The position numbers and the translations under genes are program-made. A stretch of DNA of 64,000 bases from Mucilaginibacter sp. KACC 22773 (GTDB lineage: Bacteria; Bacteroidota; Bacteroidia; Sphingobacteriales; Sphingobacteriaceae). The notes beneath the pieces are model-generated. The model was not told where the DNA came from, did not search any database, and saw only the letters and a list, made by a program, of their open reading frames with translations. Below, piece by piece: positions 8,130-17,733 of the stretch (its first letter is position 1; each line of letters begins with the position of its first letter). The stretch is taken from the NCBI RefSeq assembly GCF_028736215.1, contig NZ_CP117883.1:3286001-3350000 (forward strand), given 5' to 3'.

Positions 8130-9236
8130 TTATTTAAATCTGTACGTAATTCCAATGTTAACGGCGTAATCGGCAAAAGCCGCGTCGCCTTGTGTGTATG
8201 TTCCGGTAAGGTTGGTTGAAATTTTGTCAGCAACACTTTGCGTACGTTCGCGACGTAAAGCAACCGGCACAAATGCATAAATAGAAAGTGATTTTAAACG
8301 GAATGTAACCCCGGGCTCGGCCGAAAGGATATTACCCGGCCTTCTGAAACCGTTACTGCCGCCAACAAGGTCGTGAACCGGTAAGCACTCATAACGTGCA
8401 CCTGCCGAAAAGTCAAATTTACCTGTGCCATAGCTTGCACCCGCCCTAAGCATTACCTGGTCTGGCACACTCATAATATCGCTGCCATTTGCAATAGCTT
8501 TGGCACTTGGAGTACCACCGCGGGCTGTTGAAACGCCATTTTGTTCTCTTGGGCTAACGAGATAATAAAAACCACCATATACACCAAATTTGTGCGTAAA
8601 ATTGTAATAAGCGTTTATTTCGGTGGTTATGCCGGTACCGCCGTCGCCCAACTGTATAGACTGATCAACCGGGCCAAGTACTTTGGCATCGGTTGTGCCC
8701 TGGTGGTAAAAATAGTCCTGGTAGTTATAAGCACCGGTAGCGAGTTTTAAGCCCAAGCCAACCTGGATATTTCCCTTACGTGCTTTAGCCGGATTTAATA
8801 ACCAGGCATATGCAGTTAAACGAACATCGCCCAAACCAAATGAATGTGTCTCTAAACGTTCTTTACCGCCATGCTCGTATAACGATGAACGGCTGTTATC
8901 CACAATAGGTACATCCACCGCAAACGACCAGCGATTGTTAAAAATACGGGTAAGTGTTATATCATTGGTATAGGAGTGGTTAATAACATTTGTACCCAGC
9001 GCTATACGTTGTTTTTGCTCAGTTGTGCCAACAAAATGTTTGTATGACCTGAAGTATCGGCTATTGCTATTTAACAACCAGCTTCCTTCAGCAGCATTGG
9101 CACTATCCGGATGTTCGTCCATGGTGCACAAACCGCCTGTACTCCTGATGGCTACGCAGCCTTGTGCGTTTACTTTTGCGTTTGTAAAAAGTACAAATAA
9201 TGCTGCCACGCAGCTTAATTTTAAAATTAGTTTCAT
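8130..9236 (-). CDS. Outer-membrane beta-barrel protein, transporter-like
   Basis: 368 residues with a signal peptide (KLILKLSCVAALFVLFTNAK, cut near VNAQG). The mature part is rich in alternating aromatic and polar strands (FAVDVPIV, IQVGLGLKLATG, FGVYGGFYYLVSP) and ends in GITYRFK, a typical Bacteroidota barrel C-terminus with a penultimate Phe. It resembles the proteins annotated as transporters or phenol-degradation-type barrels, for which no substrate is established. It is the last gene of a four-gene minus-strand group (12690-8130) with a DoxX-like protein, a PAP2 lipoprotein and another barrel, and is followed by a strong terminator. Confidence 0.7.
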   Translation of the reverse strand: MKLILKLSCVAALFVLFTNAKVNAQGCVAIRSTGGLCTMDEHPDSANAAEGSWLLNSNSRYFRSYKHFVGTTEQKQRIALGTNVINHSYTNDITLTRIFNNRWSFAVDVPIVDNSRSSLYEHGGKERLETHSFGLGDVRLTAYAWLLNPAKARKGNIQVGLGLKLATGAYNYQDYFYHQGTTDAKVLGPVDQSIQLGDGGTGITTEINAYYNFTHKFGVYGGFYYLVSPREQNGVSTARGGTPSAKAIANGSDIMSVPDQVMLRAGASYGTGKFDFSAGARYECLPVHDLVGGSNGFRRPGNILSAEPGVTFRLKSLSIYAFVPVALRRERTQSVADKISTNLTGTYTQGDAAFADYAVNIGITYRFK

Positions 9237-9333
9237 AGTTTTTTTTAGTGGTTATTATTATTTAGATAATTGGGTATTAAGGCCGGGTGATAAAACCCAG
9301 CTAAAGCCTGCTTTTTACAGGATATCAGGTTAA

Positions 9334-10149
9334 TTAATTAGTTTGTAAATGGGCTGATTTTTTAAAAGGCCATGATAAAAATCCGGTAGGCGATCGCTTA
9401 ACAGCAAACCATAAGGATAATAATACCCCATAGCTGCCGCCCCGCTCAACCCATTCAAATATTTCATATTTAGGGTAAAAGAGTTCGCTTGTTATTTTCC
9501 AGATGATAAACAAAAACAGAATATTTGCGAATGGGCGAATAAGTACAGAAAGTGCTGCCAAAACTTCAAAAGTGCCAACTACCAGCGCGGTTTTATCAGG
9601 ATCGTTAAAACCCAAAGCATGGTACTGATTAATTAAACTTTGTTTTTGTATCAGGTTTAACCAACCATGGCCCAACAGCAGCAGGAATGCAAACAACCTT
9701 AAACAATTTAAAACATTTTTTAAGGTACCTGCATCCATGTTTATATTGTCATCCATCCGGGCGAACCATTTTTTTAGCGGTATTTTAACCCCACCCTGCA
9801 TTAGCAGCAGTACAAATGGAGCACCAAAATTACCTGCGCGTTCAATAAACTCGGCAAATGGCTCGCCCGATAAAGGACGCATGGCGGCTGTAATTATCCC
9901 CCACACCACCAGCCAGCCGGCTACCGCACGTGTTGGATATACCAATAGCGATAAGCCAAACAAAATATCCATCACTCCTACGTAGGGCATCAGCGTGTAT
10001 GACATATCATGCCCGATGCCAACTACGGCAAAATAATTACACCAAATTTGCTTGGTGATGATACCAAAGGCACCATGACCTATAAAACACATTGCTGACG
10101 CAAACCTGAGCGTGTAGTATATATTTTTATCTGAAATTAAACGCGACAT
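9334..10149 (-). CDS. Double DoxX-like integral membrane protein
   Basis: 271 residues with about eight hydrophobic segments. The two halves look like a duplication: YYTLRFASAMCFIGHGAFGI in the first and NCLRLFAFLLLLGHGWLNLI in the second share the R-x-A/F...GHG pattern of DoxX-type quinone-oxidoreductase-associated membrane proteins. The function of such stand-alone members is unknown. It lies 29 bp downstream of the PAP2 gene and 97 bp upstream of the barrel gene, and is probably co-transcribed with both. Confidence 0.65.
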   Translation of the reverse strand: MSRLISDKNIYYTLRFASAMCFIGHGAFGIITKQIWCNYFAVVGIGHDMSYTLMPYVGVMDILFGLSLLVYPTRAVAGWLVVWGIITAAMRPLSGEPFAEFIERAGNFGAPFVLLLMQGGVKIPLKKWFARMDDNINMDAGTLKNVLNCLRLFAFLLLLGHGWLNLIQKQSLINQYHALGFNDPDKTALVVGTFEVLAALSVLIRPFANILFLFIIWKITSELFYPKYEIFEWVERGGSYGVLLSLWFAVKRSPTGFLSWPFKKSAHLQTN

Positions 10150-10178
10150 GTTATTGTATCTTAAACTCTCCCTACCCG

Positions 10179-11732
10179 TTATAATCCTGCACCGTCTGCT
10201 TTACCCCTGTTAACCGCGTATTGTCCTACCGCTTTGCCGGTTACTAAACCAACTTCGCAATCGCTGCGGAAGTGGATACCACCGTACAGCCTCGACATGG
10301 CGGCCGCTTGTGCCAGATCAGTAAACTTAGTTCCTCTGTCAGGTAATAAATAACTTAATACGGTTGCTGCTGCGCCGCTAAAGTTAGAGTGTCCTGATGT
10401 ATAAGCCGGGAAATTTGGCACCCCCGTAAGCGTTTTAATCAACGGATCAACCTGCGACGGGCGTTGGTTAAAGTAAAAATATTTTGTATCCCAGCAAACA
10501 ATAGCGGCATCCATTTCGGCCATATTTAGCAACGCAAAGTTACGGGCCCAGCGCACTTCGCTATAATTTTGTTTCACAAACTCATCGGCAGCAATAGCAT
10601 TCCAGTGGCCAGCCGGTGTGTAGGTACCAATGCCATCAGCCCAAAAAGCAACCTGCTCTTCATGTGCCCGACTATGATCTTTACTCATTGATAGTACTTC
10701 ATCAACTTCTTTTTTATATTCGGCCGAAGTAGATAAATACGGTGGCGCCGGGCGCAGTGAAACAACAGTTAATGTATCAAACAAAAACGGAAGCACTTTT
10801 GAAAACAAAGGCAACATCGGTGGTCTTTTAGGTGTTTCTAAACTCACCCAAAACTTTCCTGATTCAAATGCCGTTGTTTGTAGCGTGGCCCAAACAGCCG
10901 GCGTACCTATTGCTTTACCTGCACGATCTCCACGGGCACGGGCTGCAAATAAAGCTGCAACCTGTTTTCCTAATGATTCACCTGCTGCTATCTCGCCGCG
11001 GGTATTTGCACCTGCCATTATACGGTATTCTTTTTCTTCCTGGGCTTTTTGGTTGATGTAAGCCAGTTCGGTAGGGAATAACAGCTTCATTAGCTCAACG
11101 GTGGTACCGGCAACAACTGCATCTTCACTTGGATATGATGGCAGTTCAGAAACCGGCACCAAGGCCTGTACAGCTGCATCATTTTTGTAAGGGGCCGTAC
11201 GTTTATAAGTGTTTTTAAAGTGCCACGCAGCCAACAAAGCATCATATTGCGCTGCGCTCACATAAGCATAAGCGCGGGCGGCATATGGCGGGTTCGAGAA
11301 TGGAAACTCCGGGTAATTAAATGGGTTGGCCGAACTTGGCGCGGGATAGGTACCATCAGCATTTTGATATGGCGCAACGTTATGCTTGGCCACCAGTTGG
11401 CGCATAATCTCGTTCCACCGTAACACAGCACCTGCGCTCCAGTATTTAATAGATGCCTTTTGGTCGTCAGTTAAATTTCTCTGTGCTGCTTTAATTTCGT
11501 TAATATCCGCAAGGTAAGCCGGCGAAGTAACCGCATCGGGGGCGGCAACGGTAAGCACACTAAAATCATTAACCAGCACTGGTTTCCAGGTATCGGCATT
11601 AAGGTCGATATTAGCGGGGGCCAGCGCGGGGTATTGTTGAGTACGATCTACAATGTCTTTTTTACAGGATAAGCTAAATATAGCCACGCCTATAAACATT
11701 GATGGTATTATATAAAGTAATGATCTTTTCAT
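10179..11732 (-). CDS. PAP2-superfamily lipoprotein, vanadium haloperoxidase / acid phosphatase type
   Basis: 517 residues. The signal ends in a lipobox with Cys23 (IFSLSC), so the protein is probably a lipid-anchored envelope protein. The C-terminal third carries the three PAP2 active-site motifs: KYFYFNQRP, YTSGHSNFSG (the PSGH-type motif) and SRLYGGIHFRSDCEVG (the SRxxxxxHxxxD motif, with the catalytic His). Proteins of this size and order are annotated as vanadium-dependent haloperoxidases or membrane-associated phosphatases; the sequence does not decide between halogenation and phosphate ester hydrolysis. It is flanked by a barrel gene upstream and the DoxX-like gene downstream. Confidence 0.8.
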   Translation of the reverse strand: MKRSLLYIIPSMFIGVAIFSLSCKKDIVDRTQQYPALAPANIDLNADTWKPVLVNDFSVLTVAAPDAVTSPAYLADINEIKAAQRNLTDDQKASIKYWSAGAVLRWNEIMRQLVAKHNVAPYQNADGTYPAPSSANPFNYPEFPFSNPPYAARAYAYVSAAQYDALLAAWHFKNTYKRTAPYKNDAAVQALVPVSELPSYPSEDAVVAGTTVELMKLLFPTELAYINQKAQEEKEYRIMAGANTRGEIAAGESLGKQVAALFAARARGDRAGKAIGTPAVWATLQTTAFESGKFWVSLETPKRPPMLPLFSKVLPFLFDTLTVVSLRPAPPYLSTSAEYKKEVDEVLSMSKDHSRAHEEQVAFWADGIGTYTPAGHWNAIAADEFVKQNYSEVRWARNFALLNMAEMDAAIVCWDTKYFYFNQRPSQVDPLIKTLTGVPNFPAYTSGHSNFSGAAATVLSYLLPDRGTKFTDLAQAAAMSRLYGGIHFRSDCEVGLVTGKAVGQYAVNRGKADGAGL

Positions 11733-11757
11733 CAGATTCTCTTTTAATTATTATAAA

Positions 11758-12690
11758 TTATTTCTCTTTCCTGGTATTAAAAACATAGTCAATACCACCG
11801 TAGAAGGTGCGCGACTGGCCAACATTTCGGCCTTTCAACACATAATTGCCGCCCGCTGTCACTTCTAATCCTGGTATTTTGGTAAACATATATTTAAGGA
11901 TGAGCCCCGCGACCCGCGAATTCATTTTATTACTTGGGAAAGGATTATCGTTTTTCCTGATATCAAAGCCTCCATGCGTATCAACCTGCGTAAACGTAGC
12001 CTCGGCATTAAATTGCAGGCTCCTGAAACCGGCACTGATTAAATAATTAGAAACATCGGGCATCTGCACTTCGTTGGTATAATGCATTTCGGTAGTGTAA
12101 TAGGAGTTTCTGTCGATAGTAATATTACTCCGGCGCACATACTGATAAGCACCGGCCACAAAAAACCTGCTAATCTGGTAATTGAGTAAACCACGTAAAG
12201 CGACATTTTTACTGTGTAAGCCGATAGATAATGGTAAAAAATCAGCTTCATAGTTACTTGCAGGTATCGAGCCCGAAAGAATAGCATGTAAACTCAAAGA
12301 TCCTTTACCTATTTCATGTTTAACAGCCAGCCATTTTACATAGGCGCTTACATCCTGAAAATTGTGCTCGCCCCGCAAAGTTCCGGCGCTGGCATTGGTT
12401 GTAATATAAGGAAGCGCAACAGATATATTGATTTTGTTTGACAAGCCATAAACAACACCAAGCATGTAAGCATTTGAACTTACCGTACCCATATTTGGCG
12501 CATCGCGTTTGAAGGTACCTTCCCAGTAATGGTCCCACTGGCTGTGTGTGTAAGCGCCAGCCACACAAACATAGTTTTTGGGTATCATCAGCGCGTCGGC
12601 ATCAGTTTGGGCTTGTACATGTTTAGTTAAAGTAAGGCATACAGCCATAACAATAAAGCATCTGTAAAAATACAGCAATGAATATTTCAT
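11758..12690 (-). CDS. Outer-membrane beta-barrel protein
   Basis: 310 residues with a signal peptide ending at HVQAQ. The mature chain shows repeated amphipathic strands (KINISVALPYIT, DVSAYVKWLAVK, LRGLLNYQISRFFVAGAYQY) and ends GGIDYVFNTRKEK. It has no recognisable enzyme motif. It is the first gene of the barrel / PAP2 / DoxX / barrel group, 25 bp before the PAP2 lipoprotein gene, so tight co-transcription is likely. Its role could be to let the substrate of the PAP2 enzyme through the outer membrane; that is inference. Confidence 0.65.
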   Translation of the reverse strand: MKYSLLYFYRCFIVMAVCLTLTKHVQAQTDADALMIPKNYVCVAGAYTHSQWDHYWEGTFKRDAPNMGTVSSNAYMLGVVYGLSNKINISVALPYITTNASAGTLRGEHNFQDVSAYVKWLAVKHEIGKGSLSLHAILSGSIPASNYEADFLPLSIGLHSKNVALRGLLNYQISRFFVAGAYQYVRRSNITIDRNSYYTTEMHYTNEVQMPDVSNYLISAGFRSLQFNAEATFTQVDTHGGFDIRKNDNPFPSNKMNSRVAGLILKYMFTKIPGLEVTAGGNYVLKGRNVGQSRTFYGGIDYVFNTRKEK

Positions 12691-12943
12691 TCTATTTAAG
12701 TAAGGAAATTCAATAAAAATTTAATAATAAACCAACTGACAGAAAATGATTTAAAGCATTAAATAACACGTTAAACATTAATTCAGCGTAAAAGCCGGAA
12801 GCCTACGATTATGTGTCATCAAAATATCTGATTGAAGCCCACTATGCAGACTAAAAAGAGTTATTTAAATGATAAGCAAATTAAACAGCCTTTATCTTTT
12901 TCCGATAAAAGAACAATTCAACATCATAATTTATAAGCTATAA

Positions 12944-13492
12944 TTAGCAGGTAAAATTTGGCGGTTTGCCTGGAGATTCAATGTAAGGGTCGTTCACATG
13001 GTAGGCTATAGGGCTTGCAATAGCTTTAAGCAGCGTTGAAAAGGCTACAAACTGGTAGTTTGTTACCTGGAAGCTATAATCGTTTCCTGTGCCGGATTTT
13101 TTAAGCTGATCATGCCCCTTTTTACTAAGTGGTACATCATTAATTTCTTTGGCAATGACCAGGTTGGCAGATACCAGGCGGGTTTTAACACTATTTGCAA
13201 TACAAATGAACGACATGGTATCCGGCGACATTTTGTATCTTAAATAGTTGTAATAAACTCCTTTTAACTGTAGTTGGCCGTTATCCCTTACGTAGTGGTC
13301 CCATTTTTTTATACCGGGAAGGTGAACCGGGATTTTGATTTCGACAAGTTTGGTTGCGTCAATCTTGTTTTCGTAAATCTCTTTAACTATCTGTATTTCT
13401 GATTGGTGAATGAAATACTGAAATACAAACTGGTACCCGCCCAAATTGAACAGGTGCACATTAAGTAATAGCATTGCAATAAACCTTTTCAC
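12944..13492 (-). CDS. Uncharacterised Bacteroidota protein with an N-terminal membrane segment
   Basis: 182 residues. The hydrophobic N-terminus (FIAMLLLNVHLFNLGGYQFV) is a signal or anchor. The pattern YFIHQSEIQIVKEIYENKID, then VEIKIPVHLP, LKGVYYNYLRYKM and a C-terminal SPGKPPNF tail recalls a family of unknown function in Bacteroidota that often sits near heavy-metal efflux or redox genes. No catalytic motif is evident. It is divergent from the TlpA gene, and a well-spaced promoter lies just upstream (13528-13559). Confidence 0.6.
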   Translation of the reverse strand: MKRFIAMLLLNVHLFNLGGYQFVFQYFIHQSEIQIVKEIYENKIDATKLVEIKIPVHLPGIKKWDHYVRDNGQLQLKGVYYNYLRYKMSPDTMSFICIANSVKTRLVSANLVIAKEINDVPLSKKGHDQLKKSGTGNDYSFQVTNYQFVAFSTLLKAIASPIAYHVNDPYIESPGKPPNFTC

Positions 13493-13527
13493 TTTTCCAG
13501 ATTAACTATTAGGGTAATAATTAGCGG

Positions 13528-13559
13528 TAAATATATTGTTACAATACTATTAAAACAAA
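13528..13559 (-). promoter_or_regulatory. Bacteroidota-type promoter TTTG-N20-TATATTTA
   Basis: On the minus strand TTTG (13559-13556) is followed after 20 bases by TATATTTA (13535-13528), 35 bp before the start of the 182-residue gene. Both boxes and their spacing fit the sigma-ABfr consensus. Confidence 0.5.
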
Positions 13560-13738
13560 TAAAAGTAAAAATTGTACTGCGAAAAGCAGATATGAGATGT
13601 TAGATATGAGAGGGACTTAAAATTTCAGGTGTTTTGAGCCGGACAAACAAAACACGACACGTCCTATAAGGCGCTCAGAACTCAACCCTTTCGCCCGAAG
13701 GGCTATCCTTCATTATATTATATATGATTAACATAATA

Positions 13739-13746
13739 TAACTTTG
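13739..13746 (+). promoter_or_regulatory. Putative -7 box TAACTTTG upstream of the TlpA gene
   Basis: TAACTTTG fits TAnnTTTG, 27 bp before the chosen start at 13774. No TTTG is found 17-23 bases upstream, so the call is weak. Confidence 0.3.
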
Positions 13747-13773
13747 TTTGCATATTTGTACCAAACTTATCAT

Positions 13774-14361
13774 ATGATACTACGAAAATACTTTTCGGCA
13801 TCAAACATCATGTTTGCATTGCTCATGGTACTGGCTGTGATTACCTGGGTGAACCCCACAGCCAAAATTGAGCTAATTCGTGGGCTGATGGCCGTTGGGG
13901 CTTTTAAACCAGATCCGGATGATTATGCCCGTAACCATAAAGCCCCTGCAAACCTGCCCGATTATAGTTACCGGGATACATCAGGAAATACAATTTCAAT
14001 ATCCGGCCTCAAAAATAAGGTTGTGTTTGTAAATTATTGGGCTACCTGGTGCCCGCCCTGCCTTGCCGAAATGCCATCGGTAAAAGGGCTTTACATGAAG
14101 TTTAAAAATAACCCCAATGTTGTCTTTATAATGGTTGATACAGATAACGACCAGCTAAAGTCAGGAACGTTCCTCAAAAATAACCATTACAGCCTGCCAT
14201 TATATACGTCTGTCGGCAAATTTCCGGATACTTTACTGGATGGCACTATACCAACAACCCTGATATTTGGCAAAGATGGCAAGCTAAAGTACAAACATAC
14301 CGGCGCTGCCGATTACAACAGCGATAAGTTTAATGAGTTTTTGGAGAGGGAAGCGAAATAG
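13774..14361 (+). CDS. TlpA/ResA-type membrane-anchored thioredoxin
   Basis: 195 residues from the ATG at 13774; a longer frame exists, but this start places the membrane segment (NIMFALLMVLAVITWV) at the N-terminus as expected. The thioredoxin fold follows, with VVFVNYWATWCPPCLAEMPS giving Cys93 and Cys96 and a cis-Pro region at GTIPTTLIF. Such proteins face the periplasm and reduce disulfides, for example in cytochrome c maturation or oxidative stress defence. No cytochrome genes are near. The stop codon is followed directly by ACTCAAGAATCAAGAC word repeats. Confidence 0.85.
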   Translation: MILRKYFSASNIMFALLMVLAVITWVNPTAKIELIRGLMAVGAFKPDPDDYARNHKAPANLPDYSYRDTSGNTISISGLKNKVVFVNYWATWCPPCLAEMPSVKGLYMKFKNNPNVVFIMVDTDNDQLKSGTFLKNNHYSLPLYTSVGKFPDTLLDGTIPTTLIFGKDGKLKYKHTGAADYNSDKFNEFLEREAK

Positions 14362-14420
14362 ACTCAAGAATCAAGACAAAAGACTATTAAGTAAAATTCA
14401 AACAAAAGCTTATCTCAATA

Positions 14421-14435
14421 TGCGGTCTCGCCGCA
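14421..14435 (+). terminator. Possible terminator after the TlpA gene
   Basis: TGCGG-TCTCG-CCGCA forms a 5-bp GC-rich stem followed by GTATTTTAT, 60 bp past the TlpA stop. The T-run is short. Confidence 0.4.
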
Positions 14436-14557
14436 GTATTTTATCGAAGGCATAACAATTCACTACTCTCTACTCACCGTTCACCAATAATTTTTATTGT
14501 TAAAACAACACTTATTAATTATTTTTTCTTTTCTTTACGGCATAAACCTGTTATTCC

Positions 14558-16108
14558 ATGAAAAGAAATTTCCTCTCATCACTTGGCGCTGCCGCCTTGT
14601 GTTTAATTTCGGCATCCGGTTACAGCCAAACCGGAACGCTTAGTATCAGTACCGATTCAAAAACAACCATCAGCAAGCACATTTACGGGCAATTTGCCGA
14701 GCATTTGGGCCGTGGAATTTACGGTGGCTTTTGGGTTGATAAAAACCTCCCTGTTAAAAAGCAGGACAGGATTCGCCTGGATGTTGTAGAGGCGTTGAAA
14801 AAGATCAAGATCCCTAACCTGCGCTGGCCGGGCGGATGCTTTGCTGATGAATATCACTGGCGTGATGGTATTGGCCCAACAGCCTTGCGCCCAAGGATGG
14901 TAAACACCAACTGGGGTGGCGTTACAGAAGATAACAGCTTTGGCACGCATGAGTTTTTGGAACTTTGCGAATTACTGAAATGCGAGCCTTATGTTGCCGG
15001 TAATGTGGGCAGCGGTACGGTAGAAGAAATGTCGAAATGGATTGAATACCTTAACTCGAACAGTACCAGCACTGTGGTTAAAGAACGTGTTAAAAACGGT
15101 CACCCGGCACCTTATAAAGTAACTATTTGGGGCGTGGGCAATGAAAGCTGGGGCTGCGGCGGCAACATGACGCCAGAGTACTATGCCGACCTTTTTAAAC
15201 GCTATGCTTCGTTCGCCAAAGATTATCCGGGTGCGCAGCTGCAAAAAATAGCCAGCGGTCCTAATGCCGACGATTATAACTGGACGGAAGTTTGTATGAA
15301 GAAGATCCCGTCGGGGATGATGTCGGGCCTATCTTTACATTATTACACCATCCCTACCGGTAACTGGGGCAAAAAAGGTTCGGCTACCGCGTTTAGCGAA
15401 AAAGAATACTTTAACACCATGGTTAACTGCCTTAAAATGGAAGAGCTTGTTACCAAACACTCGGCTATTATGGATAAATACGATCCCGGAAAAAAAGTGG
15501 CCCTGGTGGTTGACGAATGGGGTGTTTGGACAGACCCTGAACCAGGCCCCAACGCCGGCGTTTTGTTTCAGCAAAACAGCCTGCGCGATGCCTTAATTGC
15601 AGGTACTACACTTAATATTTTCAATAACCATAGCGACCGTATACGTATGGCAGCTTTGGCGCAAACCGTCAACGTGTTACAAGCGCTTATTTTAACCGAC
15701 AAAGAAAAAATGGTGCTTACCCCTACCTATCATGTTTTTGATATGTACAAGGTGCACCAGGATGCCAAATACCTGCCTATTAAGCTGGATGTGCCAAACT
15801 ACGAGGTTGATGGCAAAAAAATAGAGGCGGTAAATGCGTCTGCATCGCAGGATAACACAGGCAAGGTACATATTTCATTAGTTAACCTTGATATGCATAA
15901 TGCCATCACCATTACTACCGAATTGAAGGATGTTAAATGGAGTGCTGTTAAAGGCCAGGTGTTAACCTCAGCAAATATTACGGATATTAACACTTTTGCG
16001 GTGCCAAACAAACTGCACCTGGCAACCTTTACCAATGCCAAAAAAGATGGAGATAAACTGGTGGTTACACTACCCGCAAAATCGGTAGTGACACTGGAGT
16101 TGAATTAA
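14558..16108 (+). CDS. Alpha-L-arabinofuranosidase, GH51
   Basis: 516 residues with a signal peptide ending at GYSQT, so periplasmic or secreted. The N-terminus [17 protein letters not shown] and [17 protein letters not shown] is typical of GH51. The acid/base Glu is Glu196 (GVGNESWG) and the nucleophile Glu320 (VVDEWGVW), each at a clan-A TIM-barrel strand end, followed by a beta-sandwich domain. The enzyme removes alpha-L-arabinofuranose side chains from arabinan or arabinoxylan with retention. No other arabinan genes are adjacent; the gene stands alone and converges on the oxidoreductase gene across a palindromic repeat. Confidence 0.92.
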   Translation: MKRNFLSSLGAAALCLISASGYSQTGTLSISTDSKTTISKHIYGQFAEHLGRGIYGGFWVDKNLPVKKQDRIRLDVVEALKKIKIPNLRWPGGCFADEYHWRDGIGPTALRPRMVNTNWGGVTEDNSFGTHEFLELCELLKCEPYVAGNVGSGTVEEMSKWIEYLNSNSTSTVVKERVKNGHPAPYKVTIWGVGNESWGCGGNMTPEYYADLFKRYASFAKDYPGAQLQKIASGPNADDYNWTEVCMKKIPSGMMSGLSLHYYTIPTGNWGKKGSATAFSEKEYFNTMVNCLKMEELVTKHSAIMDKYDPGKKVALVVDEWGVWTDPEPGPNAGVLFQQNSLRDALIAGTTLNIFNNHSDRIRMAALAQTVNVLQALILTDKEKMVLTPTYHVFDMYKVHQDAKYLPIKLDVPNYEVDGKKIEAVNASASQDNTGKVHISLVNLDMHNAITITTELKDVKWSAVKGQVLTSANITDINTFAVPNKLHLATFTNAKKDGDKLVVTLPAKSVVTLELN

Positions 16109-16119
16109 TATTTTATTAT

Positions 16120-16203
16120 GTCATTGCGAGCGATAGCGTGGCAATCGCGAACTGTGCAAATCCACCCTGCATAGTTCGCGATTGCTTCGTTCCTCGCAAT
16201 GAC
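16120..16203. repeat. REP-like palindrome, GTCATTGCGAG family, copy 1
   Basis: An 84-bp palindromic element starts GTCATTGCGAGCGATAGCG and ends CCTCGCAATGAC, with internal complementary arms CAATCGCGAACT and AGTTCGCGATTG. It lies between convergent genes and could form a bidirectional terminator hairpin. A second copy is at 21139-21217. Confidence 0.85.
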
Positions 16204-16219
16204 ATTTTAATATATTGTA

Positions 16220-17668
16220 TTACAAGGGCTTTACCTTTATCCCCCATATATCTTTCAACGCTTTTTTAGCCGCATGATACCCGCACATGCCATGCACCCC
16301 CCCACCCGGAGGCGTGGATGATGAACAAATATACAACCCCTTGGCTGATGTTTTATAAGGCGAAACCCTTAGCACAGGCCGCGTAAATAACTGGCCGATA
16401 TCTATTGCGCCGCCGCTAATGTCACCGCCTATATAGTTGGGATTGTATTCTTCAAGCTGGGCGGTGTTAAAGGTATGCTTAGCCAAAATTGTGTCCCGGA
16501 AACCGGGTGCAAAACGTTCCACCTGTCGTTCTATAATATCAGTTATGTCTTTATTTGAACCATTCGGGACATGACAATACGCCCATGCCGTATGTTTGCC
16601 TGCCGGTGCCCGTGATGTGTCGAAGATGCTTTGCTGAGCCAAAAGTACATAGGGTTTGTCCGGGTGTTTACCTTTCCAAATCAGTTGCTCGCCTTCGGCA
16701 ATTTCGGCAAATGTGTTGCCAATATGTACCGTGCCTGCCTGTTTAACTGCTTCGGCCTTAAACGGGATTGGCGCATCCAAAGCCCAATCTACTTTAAATA
16801 CACCCGCACCGTAACGATAGCGTTCTAATTGCCATTTGTATAGCGGCGAAAATTTATGGCCGGCAATTTTTAACAGTTGTTTTGGTGTAACGTCGAACAA
16901 AACAGCATGTGATGAGGGTAATTGATTTAATGACTCGACATAAAACCCGGTCTCAATCTTACCGCCAATCGATATAAAATACGAAGCCAAGGCCTTTGCT
17001 ATTTGCTCAGATCCGCCTTTGGGTAATGGCCATCCTTTTAAATGCCCCTGTGCCATTAGTACCAGTGCAATAGCGGATGTGGCGATATTGCTCAAAGGCT
17101 GTATGGAATGTGCCGCCATCCCTGCTAATAAGCCTTTTGCCTCTTTGGTTTTAAACTTTTTGGCTAACCATGTGATGGGCGTTATGGCGGGAAGGCCGAA
17201 TTGTGCCATCAGCAAGGGATGTTTCGGATAATGCGGCGGGCCTAAAACATCTGCGGCAATTAGCGGCCAGTTTTTTACTACAGGCTGCATTAAATCAAGA
17301 TATGCCTGCTCATCCTTGCCAAGTAACCTGGCGGTTTCCATTACTGATTTAAGCAAAACAGCAGCCGTTCCATCATCAAAAGGATGGGCAGCTGCTGTTT
17401 CTGGAAATACATACTCGAGGCCATGTTGTGCAAGCGGCAATGTTTCAAAAAAAGGCGATGAGGTTGCGAGTGGATGGATGGCCGAGCAAATATCGTGTTT
17501 AAAGCCAGACAGGGTAAGTTCGGCTGTACGCAGCCCGCCCCCTATTTCATTTTTACCTTCAAGCAATAAAACAGAAAGCCCATGTTGCTGCAATAAAATT
17601 GCAGCCGCCAACCCGTTTGGCCCCGATCCTACTATTATCGCATCGTAATCGCGCTTTTCAAGCTTCAT
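16220..17668 (-). CDS. FAD-dependent oxidoreductase, phytoene desaturase-like
   Basis: 482 residues. The N-terminal dinucleotide-binding motif DAIIVGSGPNGLAAAILLQQ is followed by LLLEGKNEIGGGLRTAEL, as in the COG1233 phytoene dehydrogenase and related amine-oxidase-like flavoproteins. The C-terminal FAD motif is present (YICSSSTPPGGGVHGMCGYH). No carotenoid genes (crtB, crtY) are near, so the substrate is unknown; similar proteins act on prenyl chains or stay uncharacterised. The start is clear, with the Rossmann motif at residue 9. It is downstream of, and in the same direction as, the carbonic anhydrase gene, 65 bp away. Confidence 0.8.
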   Translation of the reverse strand: MKLEKRDYDAIIVGSGPNGLAAAILLQQHGLSVLLLEGKNEIGGGLRTAELTLSGFKHDICSAIHPLATSSPFFETLPLAQHGLEYVFPETAAAHPFDDGTAAVLLKSVMETARLLGKDEQAYLDLMQPVVKNWPLIAADVLGPPHYPKHPLLMAQFGLPAITPITWLAKKFKTKEAKGLLAGMAAHSIQPLSNIATSAIALVLMAQGHLKGWPLPKGGSEQIAKALASYFISIGGKIETGFYVESLNQLPSSHAVLFDVTPKQLLKIAGHKFSPLYKWQLERYRYGAGVFKVDWALDAPIPFKAEAVKQAGTVHIGNTFAEIAEGEQLIWKGKHPDKPYVLLAQQSIFDTSRAPAGKHTAWAYCHVPNGSNKDITDIIERQVERFAPGFRDTILAKHTFNTAQLEEYNPNYIGGDISGGAIDIGQLFTRPVLRVSPYKTSAKGLYICSSSTPPGGGVHGMCGYHAAKKALKDIWGIKVKPL

Positions 17669-17733
17669 GTATGGTGCAAAGAGGTGTTGATACCCCTAAG
17701 ATACCCAAATTAACTATTTTAAGCCGACATTGT

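Noticed and set aside
7997..8278. 93-residue minus-strand frame
   Set aside because: It overlaps the terminator and the 3' end of the barrel gene in another frame and has no motif.
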